Below are positions 1-8,754 of a stretch of 64,000 bases of DNA, in pieces. The notes beneath the pieces are model-generated. The model was not told the origin of the DNA. It was given only the letters and a program-made list of their open reading frames with translations, and searched no databases. The stretch comes from Planctomycetota bacterium (GTDB lineage: Bacteria > Planctomycetota > UBA1135 > UBA2386). The position numbers and the translations under genes were made by a program. How positions within the stretch are numbered: the stretch's first letter is position 1; every line of letters starts with the position of its first letter. The stretch covers positions 82,380-146,379 of the forward strand of contig JACKIB010000012.1 of NCBI GenBank assembly GCA_020638695.1. Reading direction: 5' to 3'.

Positions 1-845
1 TGAAGGCGCGCCGCGACGTGCACACCGGCGTGCTGCGCAACAAGCGCCTGGCGATGATCTTCGAGAAGGACAGTCTGCGCACCCGCTTCACCTTCGACAT
101 CGGCATCCAGGACCTCGGCGGCAGCGCGGTGTTCATGGACCACCGCGACGCACGTATCGGTTCGCGGGAGAACGTGTGCGACGTGGCGAAGAACCTCGAG
201 CGATGGGCCGACATCATCGTGCTGCGCACCTTCAAGCACCGGGTCATCACCGAGATGGCGGCGTGCTGCGACATCCCGGTGATCAACGGGCTGTCCGACT
301 TCCTGCACCCATGCCAGGCACTGGCCGACTTCTTCACCCTCACCGAGCTGTGGGGCGATGTGCGCGGCAAGCGGGTGTGCTTCGTCGGCGACGGCAACAA
401 CACCTGCCACTCGCTGATGCACGTCGGTTCCAAACTGGGCGCCCACGTCACCGTGTGCACGCCGGAGGGCTACGAGCCCAACTCCAAAGTGGTCAACCAG
501 GCGATGAAGATCGGCCAGCACACCGGCAGCGAGATCACCATTCTCAACGATCCAGACCTCGCCACCGAGGGCGCCGACGCCATCTACACCGACGTGTGGG
601 CGAGCATGGGGCAGGAAGACGAGATCGAGGAGCGCGCGGCGGTGTTCGCCGACTACCAGGTCGACGAGGAGATGATGGAGAACGCCAACGACGGCGCGGT
701 GTTCATGCACTGCCTGCCGGCGCACCGCGGCGCGGAGGTGACCGCCGCCGTCATGGACAGCCCCCACTCGATCGTCTACGACATCGCCGAGAACCGCCTG
801 CACGTGCAGAAGGCGGTGATGTCCATGTTGTCCGCGACCCGTTGA
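1..845 (+). CDS. argF: Ornithine carbamoyltransferase, 5' end outside window
   Basis: Transfers carbamoyl from carbamoyl phosphate to ornithine to give citrulline, in the cytoplasm. The frame is open from base 3 and ends at TGA 843-845, so the N-terminus lies upstream of the window. The GTG at 18 falls inside the conserved region just before the phosphate loop and is not the true start. Visible family signatures are the carbamoyl-phosphate loop (SLRTR, about 75-90), HPCQALAD (about 306-330) for carbamoyl phosphate, and HCLPAHRG near the C-terminus for ornithine. argG starts 7 nt after the stop, so this is the first visible gene of an arginine operon. Identification is firm; only the upstream extent is unknown. 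Confidence 0.95.
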   Translation, partial: KARRDVHTGVLRNKRLAMIFEKDSLRTRFTFDIGIQDLGGSAVFMDHRDARIGSRENVCDVAKNLERWADIIVLRTFKHRVITEMAACCDIPVINGLSDFLHPCQALADFFTLTELWGDVRGKRVCFVGDGNNTCHSLMHVGSKLGAHVTVCTPEGYEPNSKVVNQAMKIGQHTGSEITILNDPDLATEGADAIYTDVWASMGQEDEIEERAAVFADYQVDEEMMENANDGAVFMHCLPAHRGAEVTAAVMDSPHSIVYDIAENRLHVQKAVMSMLSATR

Positions 846-852
846 TCAACGC

Positions 853-2076
853 ATGACCGCACAAGCCAACAACCAACGGGTCGTCCTCGCCTACTCCGGC
901 GGCCTCGACACGTCGATCATCATCCCGTACCTGCGCGAGCGCTACGGCTTGGAGGTCCACTGCTACGCCGGCGATGTCGGACAGGGCGCCGGCGAACTGG
1001 CCGGGCTCGAGGACAAGGCGCGGCGCACCGGGGCCGCGTCGTGCCGGATCGCCGATCTGCGCGACGAGTTCCTGCGCGGCTACGTGTGGCCGTGCCTGCG
1101 GGCGATGGCGGTCTACGAAGGCCGCTACCTGTTGGGCACCAGCATGGCGCGACCGGTGCTGGCCAAGGGCCAGGTGGAGTACGCCAAGGAGGTCGGAGCC
1201 CGGTTCGTGGCTCACGGCTGTACCGGCAAGGGCAACGACCAAGTGCGGTTCGAGCTCGCCTACATGTGCCTCGATCCGGACCTCGAGATCATCGCACCGT
1301 GGCGCGACTGGGACATCCGCTCGCGCGAGGACGCGCTCGACTACGCCGCAGCACGCGGGATCGAGGTCACCGCGAGCCGCACCAAGATCTACTCGCGCGA
1401 CCGCAACCTGTGGCACATCAGCCACGAGGGTGGAGCACTGGAGGATCCCGGCAACGCGCCGCCCGAGGACGTATGGATGCTGACCACCGCGCCGGAGCGG
1501 GCACCGAACGAGCCGTACATCCTGACGCTCGGGTTCGAACGCGGCGTGCCGGTCAGCCTCGACGGCAAGGAACTCGAACCGGTCGCGCTGATCGAGAGTC
1601 TCAACGAACTCGGTGGCACGCACGGGATCGGGCGGGTCGACATCACCGAGAACCGCCTGGTCGGCATGAAGTCGCGTGGCGTCTACGAGACCCCGGGCGG
1701 CACCATCGTGCTCGAGGCGTTGCGCACCCTGCGGTCACTGACGATCGAGCGCGACACCCTGCGCGCCGCCGAGAAGCTGGCGATCGACTACGCCGACCTG
1801 GTGTACACCGGACGCTGGTTCCATCCGCTGCGCGAAGCACTCGACGCGTTCTTCAGCAGGGTCACCGCGCACGTCACCGGCGAAGTCGAAGTCCGGTTGC
1901 TGAAGGGGCAAGCGACCGCGATCGCCGCCTGCAGCCCGTTCAGCCTCTACTCCGAGGACCTGGCGACGTTCGGCGCCAGCGTCGGAGTCGACCACGCCGA
2001 CAGCCGCGGGTTCGTCAAGCTGTACGGTCTGCCCGGGATGGTGGCGGCACGGGTGCAACGGGAGTTCGGCTCTTGA
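853..2076 (+). CDS. argG: Argininosuccinate synthase
   Basis: ATP-dependent condensation of citrulline with aspartate to argininosuccinate, step two after ArgF. The 407-residue product has the normal family length. The N-terminal PP-loop ATP-binding signature AYSGGLDTS lies at residues 13-21, and the region with TGKGNDQVRFEL, typical for citrulline/aspartate binding, follows near residue 125. The ATG at 853 is placed correctly for the family, and the argF stop lies 7 nt upstream. Its TGA stop overlaps the TTG start of argH by two bases, pointing to translational coupling. No unusual features in the protein. Confidence 0.97.
   Translation: MTAQANNQRVVLAYSGGLDTSIIIPYLRERYGLEVHCYAGDVGQGAGELAGLEDKARRTGAASCRIADLRDEFLRGYVWPCLRAMAVYEGRYLLGTSMARPVLAKGQVEYAKEVGARFVAHGCTGKGNDQVRFELAYMCLDPDLEIIAPWRDWDIRSREDALDYAAARGIEVTASRTKIYSRDRNLWHISHEGGALEDPGNAPPEDVWMLTTAPERAPNEPYILTLGFERGVPVSLDGKELEPVALIESLNELGGTHGIGRVDITENRLVGMKSRGVYETPGGTIVLEALRTLRSLTIERDTLRAAEKLAIDYADLVYTGRWFHPLREALDAFFSRVTAHVTGEVEVRLLKGQATAIAACSPFSLYSEDLATFGASVGVDHADSRGFVKLYGLPGMVAARVQREFGS
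2060..2064 (+). promoter_or_regulatory. Ribosome-binding site fixing the TTG start of argH
   Basis: GGGAG lies 8 nt upstream of TTG 2073-2075. This supports a TTG start whose last two bases are also the first two of the argG stop (TTGA). The open frame extends far upstream only as a shadow of argG. Confidence 0.6.
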
Positions 2077-3464
2077 AGGCCAAGCTGTGGGGTGGACGCT
2101 TCGCCGGCGGGCTCGATCCCGCGTTCGAGTCGTTCAACCGCAGCCTGCCGTTCGACCACCGCTTGGTGCAACAGGACCTGACCGGCAGCATCGCCTGGGC
2201 CGAAGCGCTGGGCGCCGCCGGCGTGCTGACCGCGGGTGAGCGGCAGAAGCTCTCGAAAGCGCTCCGCGCGCTGGCACAGGAGCTCGCTGCCGATCCGGCG
2301 CCGCTGCACGAGAGCGATGCCGAGGACGTGCACAGCTTCGTCGAGGCGGCGCTCCGCGACCGGGTCGGCGACCTGGCGAAGAAGCTCCACACCGGACGCT
2401 CGCGCAACGACCAAGTGGCGACCGACCTGAAGCTGTGGCTGCGCGACGCGGTCGCCGACCTCGACACCGGTCTGCACGCCTTGATGGCGGCCTTGGTCGC
2501 CCTGGCGCACCGCTACGCCGAGCTGCCGATGCCCGGCTACACGCACCTGCAGCGCGGCCAGCCGATCACCGTGGGCCACCACGCACTCGCCTACGTCGAA
2601 ATGCTGGCCCGCGACCGCGCTCGGCTCGAGGACGCGGCGGCGCGCATGGACACCTGCCCGCTGGGCAGCGGCGCACTGGCGGGCACCGCATTCGAGATCG
2701 ACCGGAAGGCGCTGGCCGGCGCACTCGACTTCGCCGCGGCGACCCGCAACAGCCTCGATGCGGTGAGCGACCGCGACCACGTGTGCGAGGTGGTGTTCGC
2801 CTGCAGCATGGTGATGGTGCACCTGTCGCGACTCGCCGAGGACTGGATCTTCTTCGCGACGTTCGAAGCCGGCTTCCTGCAGTTCGGCGACGCGGTGGCC
2901 ACCGGCAGCAGCTTGATGCCGCAGAAGAAGAACCCCGACGCGATGGAACTGCTGCGCGGCAAGACCGGCCGGGTCGCCGGTAGCCTGCAGGGCCTGCTGA
3001 TGGTGCTCAAGGGCTTGCCGCTCGCTTACGACAAGGACCTGCAAGAGGACAAGGAGGCGCTGTTCGACGCGGTCGACACAACGAACGCCTGCCTGCGGGT
3101 CGCCGCAGTCGCGGTGCAGCACGCCGAGTTCACCGAGCGCTGCAGGACTGCCGCCGGGCGCGGCTACCTGAACGCCACCGACGTCGCCGACTTGTTGGTC
3201 GCCGCAGGCGTGCCGTTCCGCGATGCCCACGAGCGCACCGGAACCGCAGTGCGCCGAGCGATCGAACACGGCGTCGAGATCGAGGAGCTGCCGGCCGAGC
3301 AGCTGGCCGAGCTGCTCCCCGAGCTCGGCTCGGACTTGCGGCAGCAGCTCGCGGTGGAGACGGTCCTGCGGCGGCGCCGCGTCGTCGGCGGCACGGCGCC
3401 GCAGCGCGTGCGCGCCGAGGTGAAGGCATGGCAGAACAAGCTGACGAAGCAATCGAACCGATGA
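2073..3464 (+). CDS. argH: Argininosuccinate lyase
   Basis: Cleaves argininosuccinate to arginine and fumarate; fumarase/aspartase superfamily. The 463-residue protein opens with KLWGGRF, the usual ArgH N-terminus, which places the start at TTG 2073. Signatures include HTGRSRNDQVATD (about residues 108-120), HLQRGQP with the catalytic His region, and the mobile loop GSSLMPQKKNPD (about residues 277-288) carrying the catalytic Ser. The start overlaps the argG stop, and the 3' end overlaps the following acetyltransferase by up to 37 nt. The RAEVKAWQNKL tail extends into that overlap. Function is firm. Confidence 0.95.
   Translation: MKAKLWGGRFAGGLDPAFESFNRSLPFDHRLVQQDLTGSIAWAEALGAAGVLTAGERQKLSKALRALAQELAADPAPLHESDAEDVHSFVEAALRDRVGDLAKKLHTGRSRNDQVATDLKLWLRDAVADLDTGLHALMAALVALAHRYAELPMPGYTHLQRGQPITVGHHALAYVEMLARDRARLEDAAARMDTCPLGSGALAGTAFEIDRKALAGALDFAAATRNSLDAVSDRDHVCEVVFACSMVMVHLSRLAEDWIFFATFEAGFLQFGDAVATGSSLMPQKKNPDAMELLRGKTGRVAGSLQGLLMVLKGLPLAYDKDLQEDKEALFDAVDTTNACLRVAAVAVQHAEFTERCRTAAGRGYLNATDVADLLVAAGVPFRDAHERTGTAVRRAIEHGVEIEELPAEQLAELLPELGSDLRQQLAVETVLRRRRVVGGTAPQRVRAEVKAWQNKLTKQSNR
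3417..3420 (+). promoter_or_regulatory. Ribosome-binding site for the GNAT gene
   Basis: GAGG, followed by a second purine run (AAGG), lies 7 nt before ATG 3428 and inside argH. It favours the start at 3428 over the in-frame ATG at 3461, which makes a classical ATGA overlap with the argH stop but lacks a clear Shine-Dalgarno. Confidence 0.45.
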
Positions 3465-4024
3465 CGAGCCCGAACCCGGACGACGTCGTGATCCGCAAGG
3501 CCACCATCGCCGACTGCGGGCCGATCCTCAAGCTGATCAACGAGCTGGCGGTGCAGCAGGTTCTGCTGCCGCGTTCGCCCGCTTCGGTGGTCGAGAACAT
3601 CCGTGATTTCTTCATCGCCGACGCCGGCGGCGTGTTCGTCGGCTGCGGCGCCCTGCACGTGGTGTGGACCGACCTCGGCGAGATCCGCTCGATCGCGGTC
3701 GAACCGACCGCCCAACGCGCAGGGTTGGGCCGCCGGCTGGTCGATGCGATGGTCGACGAGGCGCTGCGGCTGGGAGTCGCCAAGTTGTTCGCCTTCACCT
3801 ACGTGCCGAAGTTCTTCGAGAAGGTCGGCTTCCACTTGGTGAAGCACGGCGACCTGCCGCACAAGGTGTTCAACGACTGCCTGCACTGCCCGAAGTTCAC
3901 CGCCTGCGACGAGATCGCGATGGAGCGCACCCTGTTCGCTCCCCCGCCCTCGCCGCTGCGTTTCGGGATCCCGGTGTCGCAGACCCCGGTCCCCGAACCC
4001 ACCCGCCGCGAGCCGACTCCATGA
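3428..4024 (+). CDS. GNAT acetyltransferase, probable N-acetylglutamate synthase
   Basis: Probably acetylates glutamate with acetyl-CoA, the first step of arginine synthesis. The 198-residue protein is a single GNAT domain. The acetyl-CoA loop AQRAGLGRRLV lies at about residues 95-105, and the FFEKVGFHLVKHGDLPHKV segment (about 131-149) resembles short arginine-pathway NAGS enzymes. A cysteine cluster follows (DCLHCPKFTAC). The C-terminal 35 residues are Pro-rich and probably disordered. The gene is embedded between argH (overlap) and argJ (ATGA overlap). Fusions of ArgH with such a domain are known in some marine bacteria, so this close pair may be a pre-fusion arrangement. The substrate is inferred from context; another operon-linked GNAT activity is possible. 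Confidence 0.8.
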   Translation: MAEQADEAIEPMTSPNPDDVVIRKATIADCGPILKLINELAVQQVLLPRSPASVVENIRDFFIADAGGVFVGCGALHVVWTDLGEIRSIAVEPTAQRAGLGRRLVDAMVDEALRLGVAKLFAFTYVPKFFEKVGFHLVKHGDLPHKVFNDCLHCPKFTACDEIAMERTLFAPPPSPLRFGIPVSQTPVPEPTRREPTP

Positions 4025-5226
4025 CCGAACCCATCGCCCTGCCACCCGGCTTTCGTGCTGCGGGGCTGCACGCCGGGATCAAGAAGAACGGCAAGCCGGA
4101 CCTCGGCGTGCTGATCGCCGACCACGCCTACCCGGCGTACGCGATGTTCACTCAGAACCACCTGCTCGGCGCGCACATCCCGGTGTGCCGCGAGCACCTG
4201 TCGCGCAGCGGCGGCCAGGTTCGTGCGGTGCTGGTCAACTCGGGGAACGCCAACTGCGCCACCGGATCCGCGGGCATCGGCGACAACCGCGCGGTGTGCC
4301 GCGCGGTGGCCGACCACCTCGGTTGTCCGATTCAGCAGGTGTTGTTCCTCAGCACCGGGGTGATCGGTGCGCGCCTCCCGGTCGCGGTGATCGTCGACGC
4401 CGTGCCCGGACTGTGCGACCGCGCGCACGAAGCCGGTGCGCGGGAGTTCGCCGAAGCGATCATGACCACCGACACGCACCCCAAGCTCGCCAGCGAGGTG
4501 ATCCACGCCACCGACGGCGCAGCGGTGCAGGTGACCGGAATCGCCAAGGGCGCCGGGATGATCCACCCCGACATGGCGACCCTGCTGGCGTTCCTGGTCA
4601 CCGAAGGCCGCAGCGAGGCGGACTTGGCGATGGGGCTCCGCGCGATCGCCGACCAGACGTTCCACCGGGTCACGATCGATGGCGACACGTCACCCAACGA
4701 CACGCTGCTGTTGTGGACCGCGGCGCGCCACTGGTGCCGCCCGACGGCGGACGAACACGGGCTGCCGGTCCATCCGCTCGAAGACTCACTCACCCGCGCC
4801 GGCCGGAGCCTGGCGCGGATGATCGCGCGCGACGGCGAAGGAGCGACGCGCCTCGTCACCGTGCAGGTGCGCGGTTGCATGAGCGACCAGGACACCCTCG
4901 ATCTCGGCCGGTTCGTGGCGACGAGTCCGCTGGTGAAGACCGCGGTGTTCGGTCGCGACCCGAACTGGGGTCGCATCCTGTCCGCGGCAGGTGCGTGCGG
5001 CCTACCGATCGACATCGAGCGGGCCCGCGTGTGGATCGGCGATGCCGAGCTGTTCTCGGAGGGCAAGCCGCACCCGCAGAACGAGGCGGCGGCGCGCCAG
5101 CACCTGCTCGACCAGGAAGACGTGGTGCTCGGAATCGACGCGGGGATGGGTCCGTTCTGCGGCGAAGTCTGGACCTGCGACTTCAGCGATCGCTACGTGT
5201 CGATCAACGCCGACTACCGGAGCTGA
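4021..5226 (+). CDS. argJ: Glutamate N-acetyltransferase / ornithine acetyltransferase
   Basis: Recycles the acetyl group from N-acetylornithine to glutamate; some family members also use acetyl-CoA. The 401-residue protein has the family length. The self-cleavage site is visible as KGAGMIHPDMATLLAF, with Thr187 the predicted new N-terminal nucleophile of the beta chain. The C-terminal half contains FGRDPNWGRILSAAG, another ArgJ signature. The start ATG overlaps the stop of the upstream acetyltransferase (ATGA). It is the last gene of the operon; 470 bp without a gene follow. With ArgJ present, the GNAT gene would be needed mainly to prime the acetyl cycle. Confidence 0.94.
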   Translation: MTEPIALPPGFRAAGLHAGIKKNGKPDLGVLIADHAYPAYAMFTQNHLLGAHIPVCREHLSRSGGQVRAVLVNSGNANCATGSAGIGDNRAVCRAVADHLGCPIQQVLFLSTGVIGARLPVAVIVDAVPGLCDRAHEAGAREFAEAIMTTDTHPKLASEVIHATDGAAVQVTGIAKGAGMIHPDMATLLAFLVTEGRSEADLAMGLRAIADQTFHRVTIDGDTSPNDTLLLWTAARHWCRPTADEHGLPVHPLEDSLTRAGRSLARMIARDGEGATRLVTVQVRGCMSDQDTLDLGRFVATSPLVKTAVFGRDPNWGRILSAAGACGLPIDIERARVWIGDAELFSEGKPHPQNEAAARQHLLDQEDVVLGIDAGMGPFCGEVWTCDFSDRYVSINADYRS

Positions 5227-5703
5227 GGGGCGGGGGAACGCGGACTGGGCAGAATGGGGTGGAGCGGCTCCGCTCAGCCCGCAATCGCGCCGAACCGCAG
5301 TTGTTCCAACAGAGATCTCGAGTGACTCGAGGATCAGGGTTGGCCCCCGAGCCGACGAATGCAGGCCGCGCGGCGCGCACCCGGCTCCGCTGCAAAGGAC
5401 ACTTGGCCCGTACCGTCCATGAGGGGCAGCGCGGAGCCGTGCAGGTCGTTGCCGGCAAGAAGGATGGCGGGCCGTGCCCCGGGGTGGGACGCGTCCCCGT
5501 CGAGGAGTGGTTCGGCGTGCCGCGCCGCGTGGGCGTTCCATGCCGGTCGATGCTGGTGAATGCCGCTGCCGACACTGGGGTGACGGATTGCAGCTGTGCC
5601 CAGCTGGGCGGCGAAATCCACGGCGGTGCAGGCCGCGGGGAGTGACGCCACCCCGGGTGCTGTGCCGGACCCACCCAGCGCGCCGGGTGGGTCCTATCGC
5701 GCA
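5227..5703. other. Intergenic region between convergent genes
   Basis: No convincing gene. It holds a long GC-rich stretch and ends with a strong hairpin. Bases about 5437-5515 resemble short stretches near 22468-22490 and 61454-61490 (the phrases cgtgcag-gttgc-ggcaag and a pattern ending in gtcgaggag), so this may be a worn copy of a dispersed intergenic repeat. Confidence 0.4.
5667..5694. terminator. Hairpin terminator between convergent genes
   Basis: A perfect 10-bp inverted repeat (GGACCCACCC / GGGTGGGTCC) with an 8-nt loop, 9 nt beyond the stop of the minus-strand FG-GAP gene. There is no clear T tract on either strand. It probably terminates the minus-strand gene and may also block transcription from the arginine operon. 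Confidence 0.6.
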
Positions 5704-7026
5704 CTACTTGCGCTCGTAGAGCCAGACGAAGCTCTTGCGCTGCGATCCGGGGACCAGCTCACCGAGCTCCTTGGTCAGCGCGGAGTACTTCTTCGAGTAC
5801 GCCAACGTATCCTCGCGGTGCTTGGCGTACACGGCCGACGCCGCAGCGCGGTACTCCTTGCTGGAGTGATCCAGACCGGCGGTCGCGTCCGCGACCTCCT
5901 TGCTGATCTTCCGATTCACCGCGGTGCGCTCCGTGGTCAACCGGTTCTTCTGCGCCGTCAGTTCATCCGCGCGCTTCTGCTCCGCCGCCGAGAGCTTGCG
6001 GGGCTTCGGCGTCCACATCGAGTAGCCGCCGACCACCAGGTCGAGGTCGCCATCGCCGTCGTAGTCCACCGCTTCGACGTAGAGCCCGGCGTCGGGACGC
6101 GTCGGCTCGCTGCAACCCTTCGCGCTCGGCTCGATCAGCGTCTCGAGCGCGGCGAACTCCGGCTTGCCAGGCTTGCCGATGTTGCGCGCCAGGTAGACCC
6201 CGCCGCCCTTGCCCTGACCGTAGCTGTCGCCGAAGCTGCCGGCGATCAGGTCGAGGTCGCCGTCGCCATCCCAATCGACCAAGCGAGGCGAGGTCATCTT
6301 GCCAGGCACGGCGAACGGCTTGCCGCCGGCCAGCACCGGGATGTTCTTGCCGGTGAACTTGGGCGCCTTGCTGGTTCCCTCGTTCTTCTGCAGGTAGAGG
6401 TGCCCGTTCTCATAGCTGCCGAGCAGCAGGTCGTAGTCGCCGTCGTTGTCCCAGTCGAACGCGAGCGCCGAGATGCACCGTTCGCCCGGGATCGCAGGGT
6501 CGGCATCGCGGTGCTTCTTGGCGTCGTAGTCCCAGATGCTGGAGATCACGATGCGCTGCCCCTGCGCGTCCTTCAGGTGCTCCGGCTTGCCGAAGCCCTT
6601 GCCGTCGCCATACGCGATGTGGGGTGAGCCGTCGAAGGTGGCGGTGAGGTAGTCGAGGTGACCATCGCCATTGAGGTCCACGAACTGTGAACCCATGCCG
6701 ATGCATCACCAATTGTGGAACTTGAGCGGTTGCCCGTCGCGGTCGTTCACCGCCGCCTCCGCGGCGAGCGCTCCGCTCTGGTTGCGCTTGGCGAAAGTGA
6801 CCTTGCCAATCAGGTCCGCAACAACCAAGTCGGCGCGGCCGTCCCCGTCGATGTCGTGCAGCACCGGCGAGGGATACAGCCGTCCCTCACCGAGGAACTT
6901 GTCACCCGCCTTGATGCGCTTGGGTGCGGCGAACTTGGGCGGGTCGCCGGGTGTGCCACCGGCGGCCAGGAGCAGGGCACACCCGGCCGAGGCCAGGGTC
7001 CATGCGGGAAGTGTGGGTAGATTCAT
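5704..7026 (-). CDS. Secreted FG-GAP/VCBS repeat protein with in-frame UGA (candidate selenoprotein)
   Basis: Read through the TGA at 6706-6708, this is a 440-residue protein. It starts at ATG 7024-7026 (GGAGG upstream) with a signal peptide whose small-residue/Cys region may be a lipobox. Five DxDxDG calcium-binding FG-GAP motifs follow (DIDGDGRADL, DLNGDGHLDY, DWDNDGDYDL, DWDGDGDLDL, DYDGDGDLDL), then a charged helical segment and the C-terminus FVWLYERK. The TGA is codon 107, between repeats 1 and 2, in the context Asn-Trp-TGA-Cys. The reading frame and repeat periodicity continue across it. The paralogue at 46422-47657 has TGA at the same aligned site. Stopping at TGA would leave 106 residues with one repeat. 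I infer selenocysteine in a Sec-Cys pair on an exported calcium-binding propeller; the function is unknown. Confidence 0.8.
6663..6703 (-). promoter_or_regulatory. SECIS-like hairpin downstream of in-frame UGA
   Basis: Starts two bases after the TGA. On the minus strand a 9-bp lower stem (CATCGGCAT / ATGGCGATG, one G-G mismatch), a 2-nt 3' bulge (CA) and an 8-bp upper stem (GGGTTCAC / GTGGACCT, with G-U pairs) close a five-base loop AGTTC. The loop G lies 21 nt after the TGA. Bacterial SECIS elements sit directly after the UGA with a G-U in the apical loop at about this distance; in E. coli fdhF the loop GG is about 19-20 nt downstream. Confidence 0.65.
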
Positions 7027-7063
7027 CGTGTCCTCCGGTTCGGTCCGGTTGCCAATCGACGCC

Positions 7064-7069
7064 AGGATA
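7064..7069 (-). promoter_or_regulatory. Possible -10 element of the FG-GAP gene
   Basis: TATCCT on the minus strand, in a GTGGTATCCTGGCG context, 37 nt before the ATG. Similar hexamers (TATCCT, TACGCT, TATAGT, TACACT) precede several other genes in the window. No convincing -35 box was recognised. Confidence 0.3.
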
Positions 7070-7180
7070 CCACCGCACCCCGGGTTCATGCTCACGGGAG
7101 GTGCCGGCTGAGGCCGGGCCGGGGCTTGTGCCCCTATCCGCCGGGTCGACAATCCGAGGCTCTCCTCCGCTCGACTCGCC

Positions 7181-8626
7181 ATGAACATGCCTCGCAGGCC
7201 GATCCTCACCCTCGCCGTACTCGCTCTCTCGTTCCCCGCCGCGGCGCAGAGCGGCTCGACCTCGGCCGGCACCTACGGCGCCGGCACCCCAGGCAAGGGC
7301 GGGTTCGTGCCGCGCGCTTGGATCCGCGGCCAGCCGAGCGTCGGCAGTACGACCTTCAAGCTGGCGCTCGACCAAGCGCTCGGCGGGGCGACTGCCGGAA
7401 TGTTCTTGGGCGTGCGCCCCGCTGATCTTCCGTTCCTCGACTTGCGCTTGCTGGTGGACCTGAGTTCGGGTGCCTTCGGTCCATTCGTGTTCGGCCTCGG
7501 CGGCACTGCGGGCACCGCAGGTGCGGGCTCGCTCGAACTCCCGGTGGCGATCCCCGGCACGACGTCGTTGGTCGGAACGACGCTCTACTTCCAGTGGCTG
7601 GTCGCCGACAGCGCGGCCACGAGCGGCTTGGTCGGTTCGAACGGACTGCGCGTCACCATCTCGCCTAGCCCGCTGGTGTTCGCGGGCGGATCCGGCCTGA
7701 TCGAATACGTCCCCGGAGCCTCGTCGACGACGGCCGGCCCCGCGTTGCGCAACATCTACGACATGCACTTCGACCGCACCGGCACGATGGGGTTGGTCTG
7801 CTCGACCTCGACCGTGGTGCTGTACGACATGCAATCGCCGGCCCGCACCGTGTTGGCAACCGCGGCGATGGGCCAAACGGTCAACTGCCTGGCCGTGCAC
7901 CCGGCCGGGGACCGCGCCTACGTGGTGCTGCCGGACCGCACCAACCCGAAGATCGACATCCTCGACATCGACCGCAACTCGACCAACTTCGGCAAGGTGA
8001 TCGGCACGATCAGCGGGCTGCCGAGCACCGGTTTGGGGGACATGGAAGGCGTGTCGCTGTCCGCCGACGGCCGGGTGCTGGCGGTGGCGGTGCTCGGCCT
8101 GATCGGCACCAAGGGCGTGTTGATCATCGACGTCGACCCGACCTCGACCACGCGCGACACCTACGTCAAGAGCTTGCCGGTGAGCATCGGCTCGTTCTGC
8201 ACCGACGCGGACATCTCGCCCGACGGCAAGACCGTCTACGTGTGCAGCGGCAACCTCGGCCCCGGCAGCGCGGTCGGGCGGATCGACGTCGCGAGCGGCG
8301 TGCTGTTGAACTCGGCGAGTGCGGGCGACTTCGCGGTCGACATCGACCTCGACCCGCTCGGCCGCTTCCTGATCGTCGCGTGCCCCAACTCGAAGTTGCT
8401 GACCCACGTCGACCTCACGCCGGGCGCGAACTTCTTCAAGGCGACCAACCTGCCGGCCACGACATCGCGGTTCTTCTCGGTGGCGCTGACCCCGGACGGT
8501 TCGCAGGCGATCGCGATCGGGGACGGCAGCGGGACGTCGGATCTGTTCGGCTTCGACATGACGACGTTGACCACCGCGTGGAGCGTGAGCAACAGCGTGT
8601 CAGGCGGGGCGATCGCGGTTCGCTGA
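7181..8626 (+). CDS. Secreted beta-propeller protein with N-terminal planctomycete-type domain
   Basis: 481 residues with a signal peptide (residues 1-23, ending AAAQ). Residues about 30-165 match the shared secreted domain found C-terminally in neighbouring proteins: it opens with YGAGTPG, has SLVGTTLYFQWLV near its end and finishes with LRVTIS. Here the domain is N-terminal. The rest (about 170-481) is a YVTN/lactonase-like propeller, with repeats such as LSADGRVLAVAV, ISPDGKTVYVCSG and LTPDGSQAIAIGDG. It is divergent from the UGA-containing FG-GAP gene, 154 bp apart, so the two may share a control region. It is probably exported or surface-attached. Ligand and activity are unknown; no catalytic motif was seen. 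Confidence 0.75.
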   Translation: MNMPRRPILTLAVLALSFPAAAQSGSTSAGTYGAGTPGKGGFVPRAWIRGQPSVGSTTFKLALDQALGGATAGMFLGVRPADLPFLDLRLLVDLSSGAFGPFVFGLGGTAGTAGAGSLELPVAIPGTTSLVGTTLYFQWLVADSAATSGLVGSNGLRVTISPSPLVFAGGSGLIEYVPGASSTTAGPALRNIYDMHFDRTGTMGLVCSTSTVVLYDMQSPARTVLATAAMGQTVNCLAVHPAGDRAYVVLPDRTNPKIDILDIDRNSTNFGKVIGTISGLPSTGLGDMEGVSLSADGRVLAVAVLGLIGTKGVLIIDVDPTSTTRDTYVKSLPVSIGSFCTDADISPDGKTVYVCSGNLGPGSAVGRIDVASGVLLNSASAGDFAVDIDLDPLGRFLIVACPNSKLLTHVDLTPGANFFKATNLPATTSRFFSVALTPDGSQAIAIGDGSGTSDLFGFDMTTLTTAWSVSNSVSGGAIAVR

Positions 8627-8754
8627 GGCGCGAGTTCGCTCCGGAACGACCCCGGCCGCGTCAGCCAGGGCGCCTGGACTGAACCGAGAGCCCGATCGCG
8701 ATCGCACCCAACCGCGCGGGACCGATCGCTGCGCACCGGCCGCGGCAGCCCGGA

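Noticed and set aside
1041..2072. Long open frame upstream of argH in the same frame
   Set aside because: It is a shadow of argG; argH homology starts with KLWGGRF at the TTG 2073.
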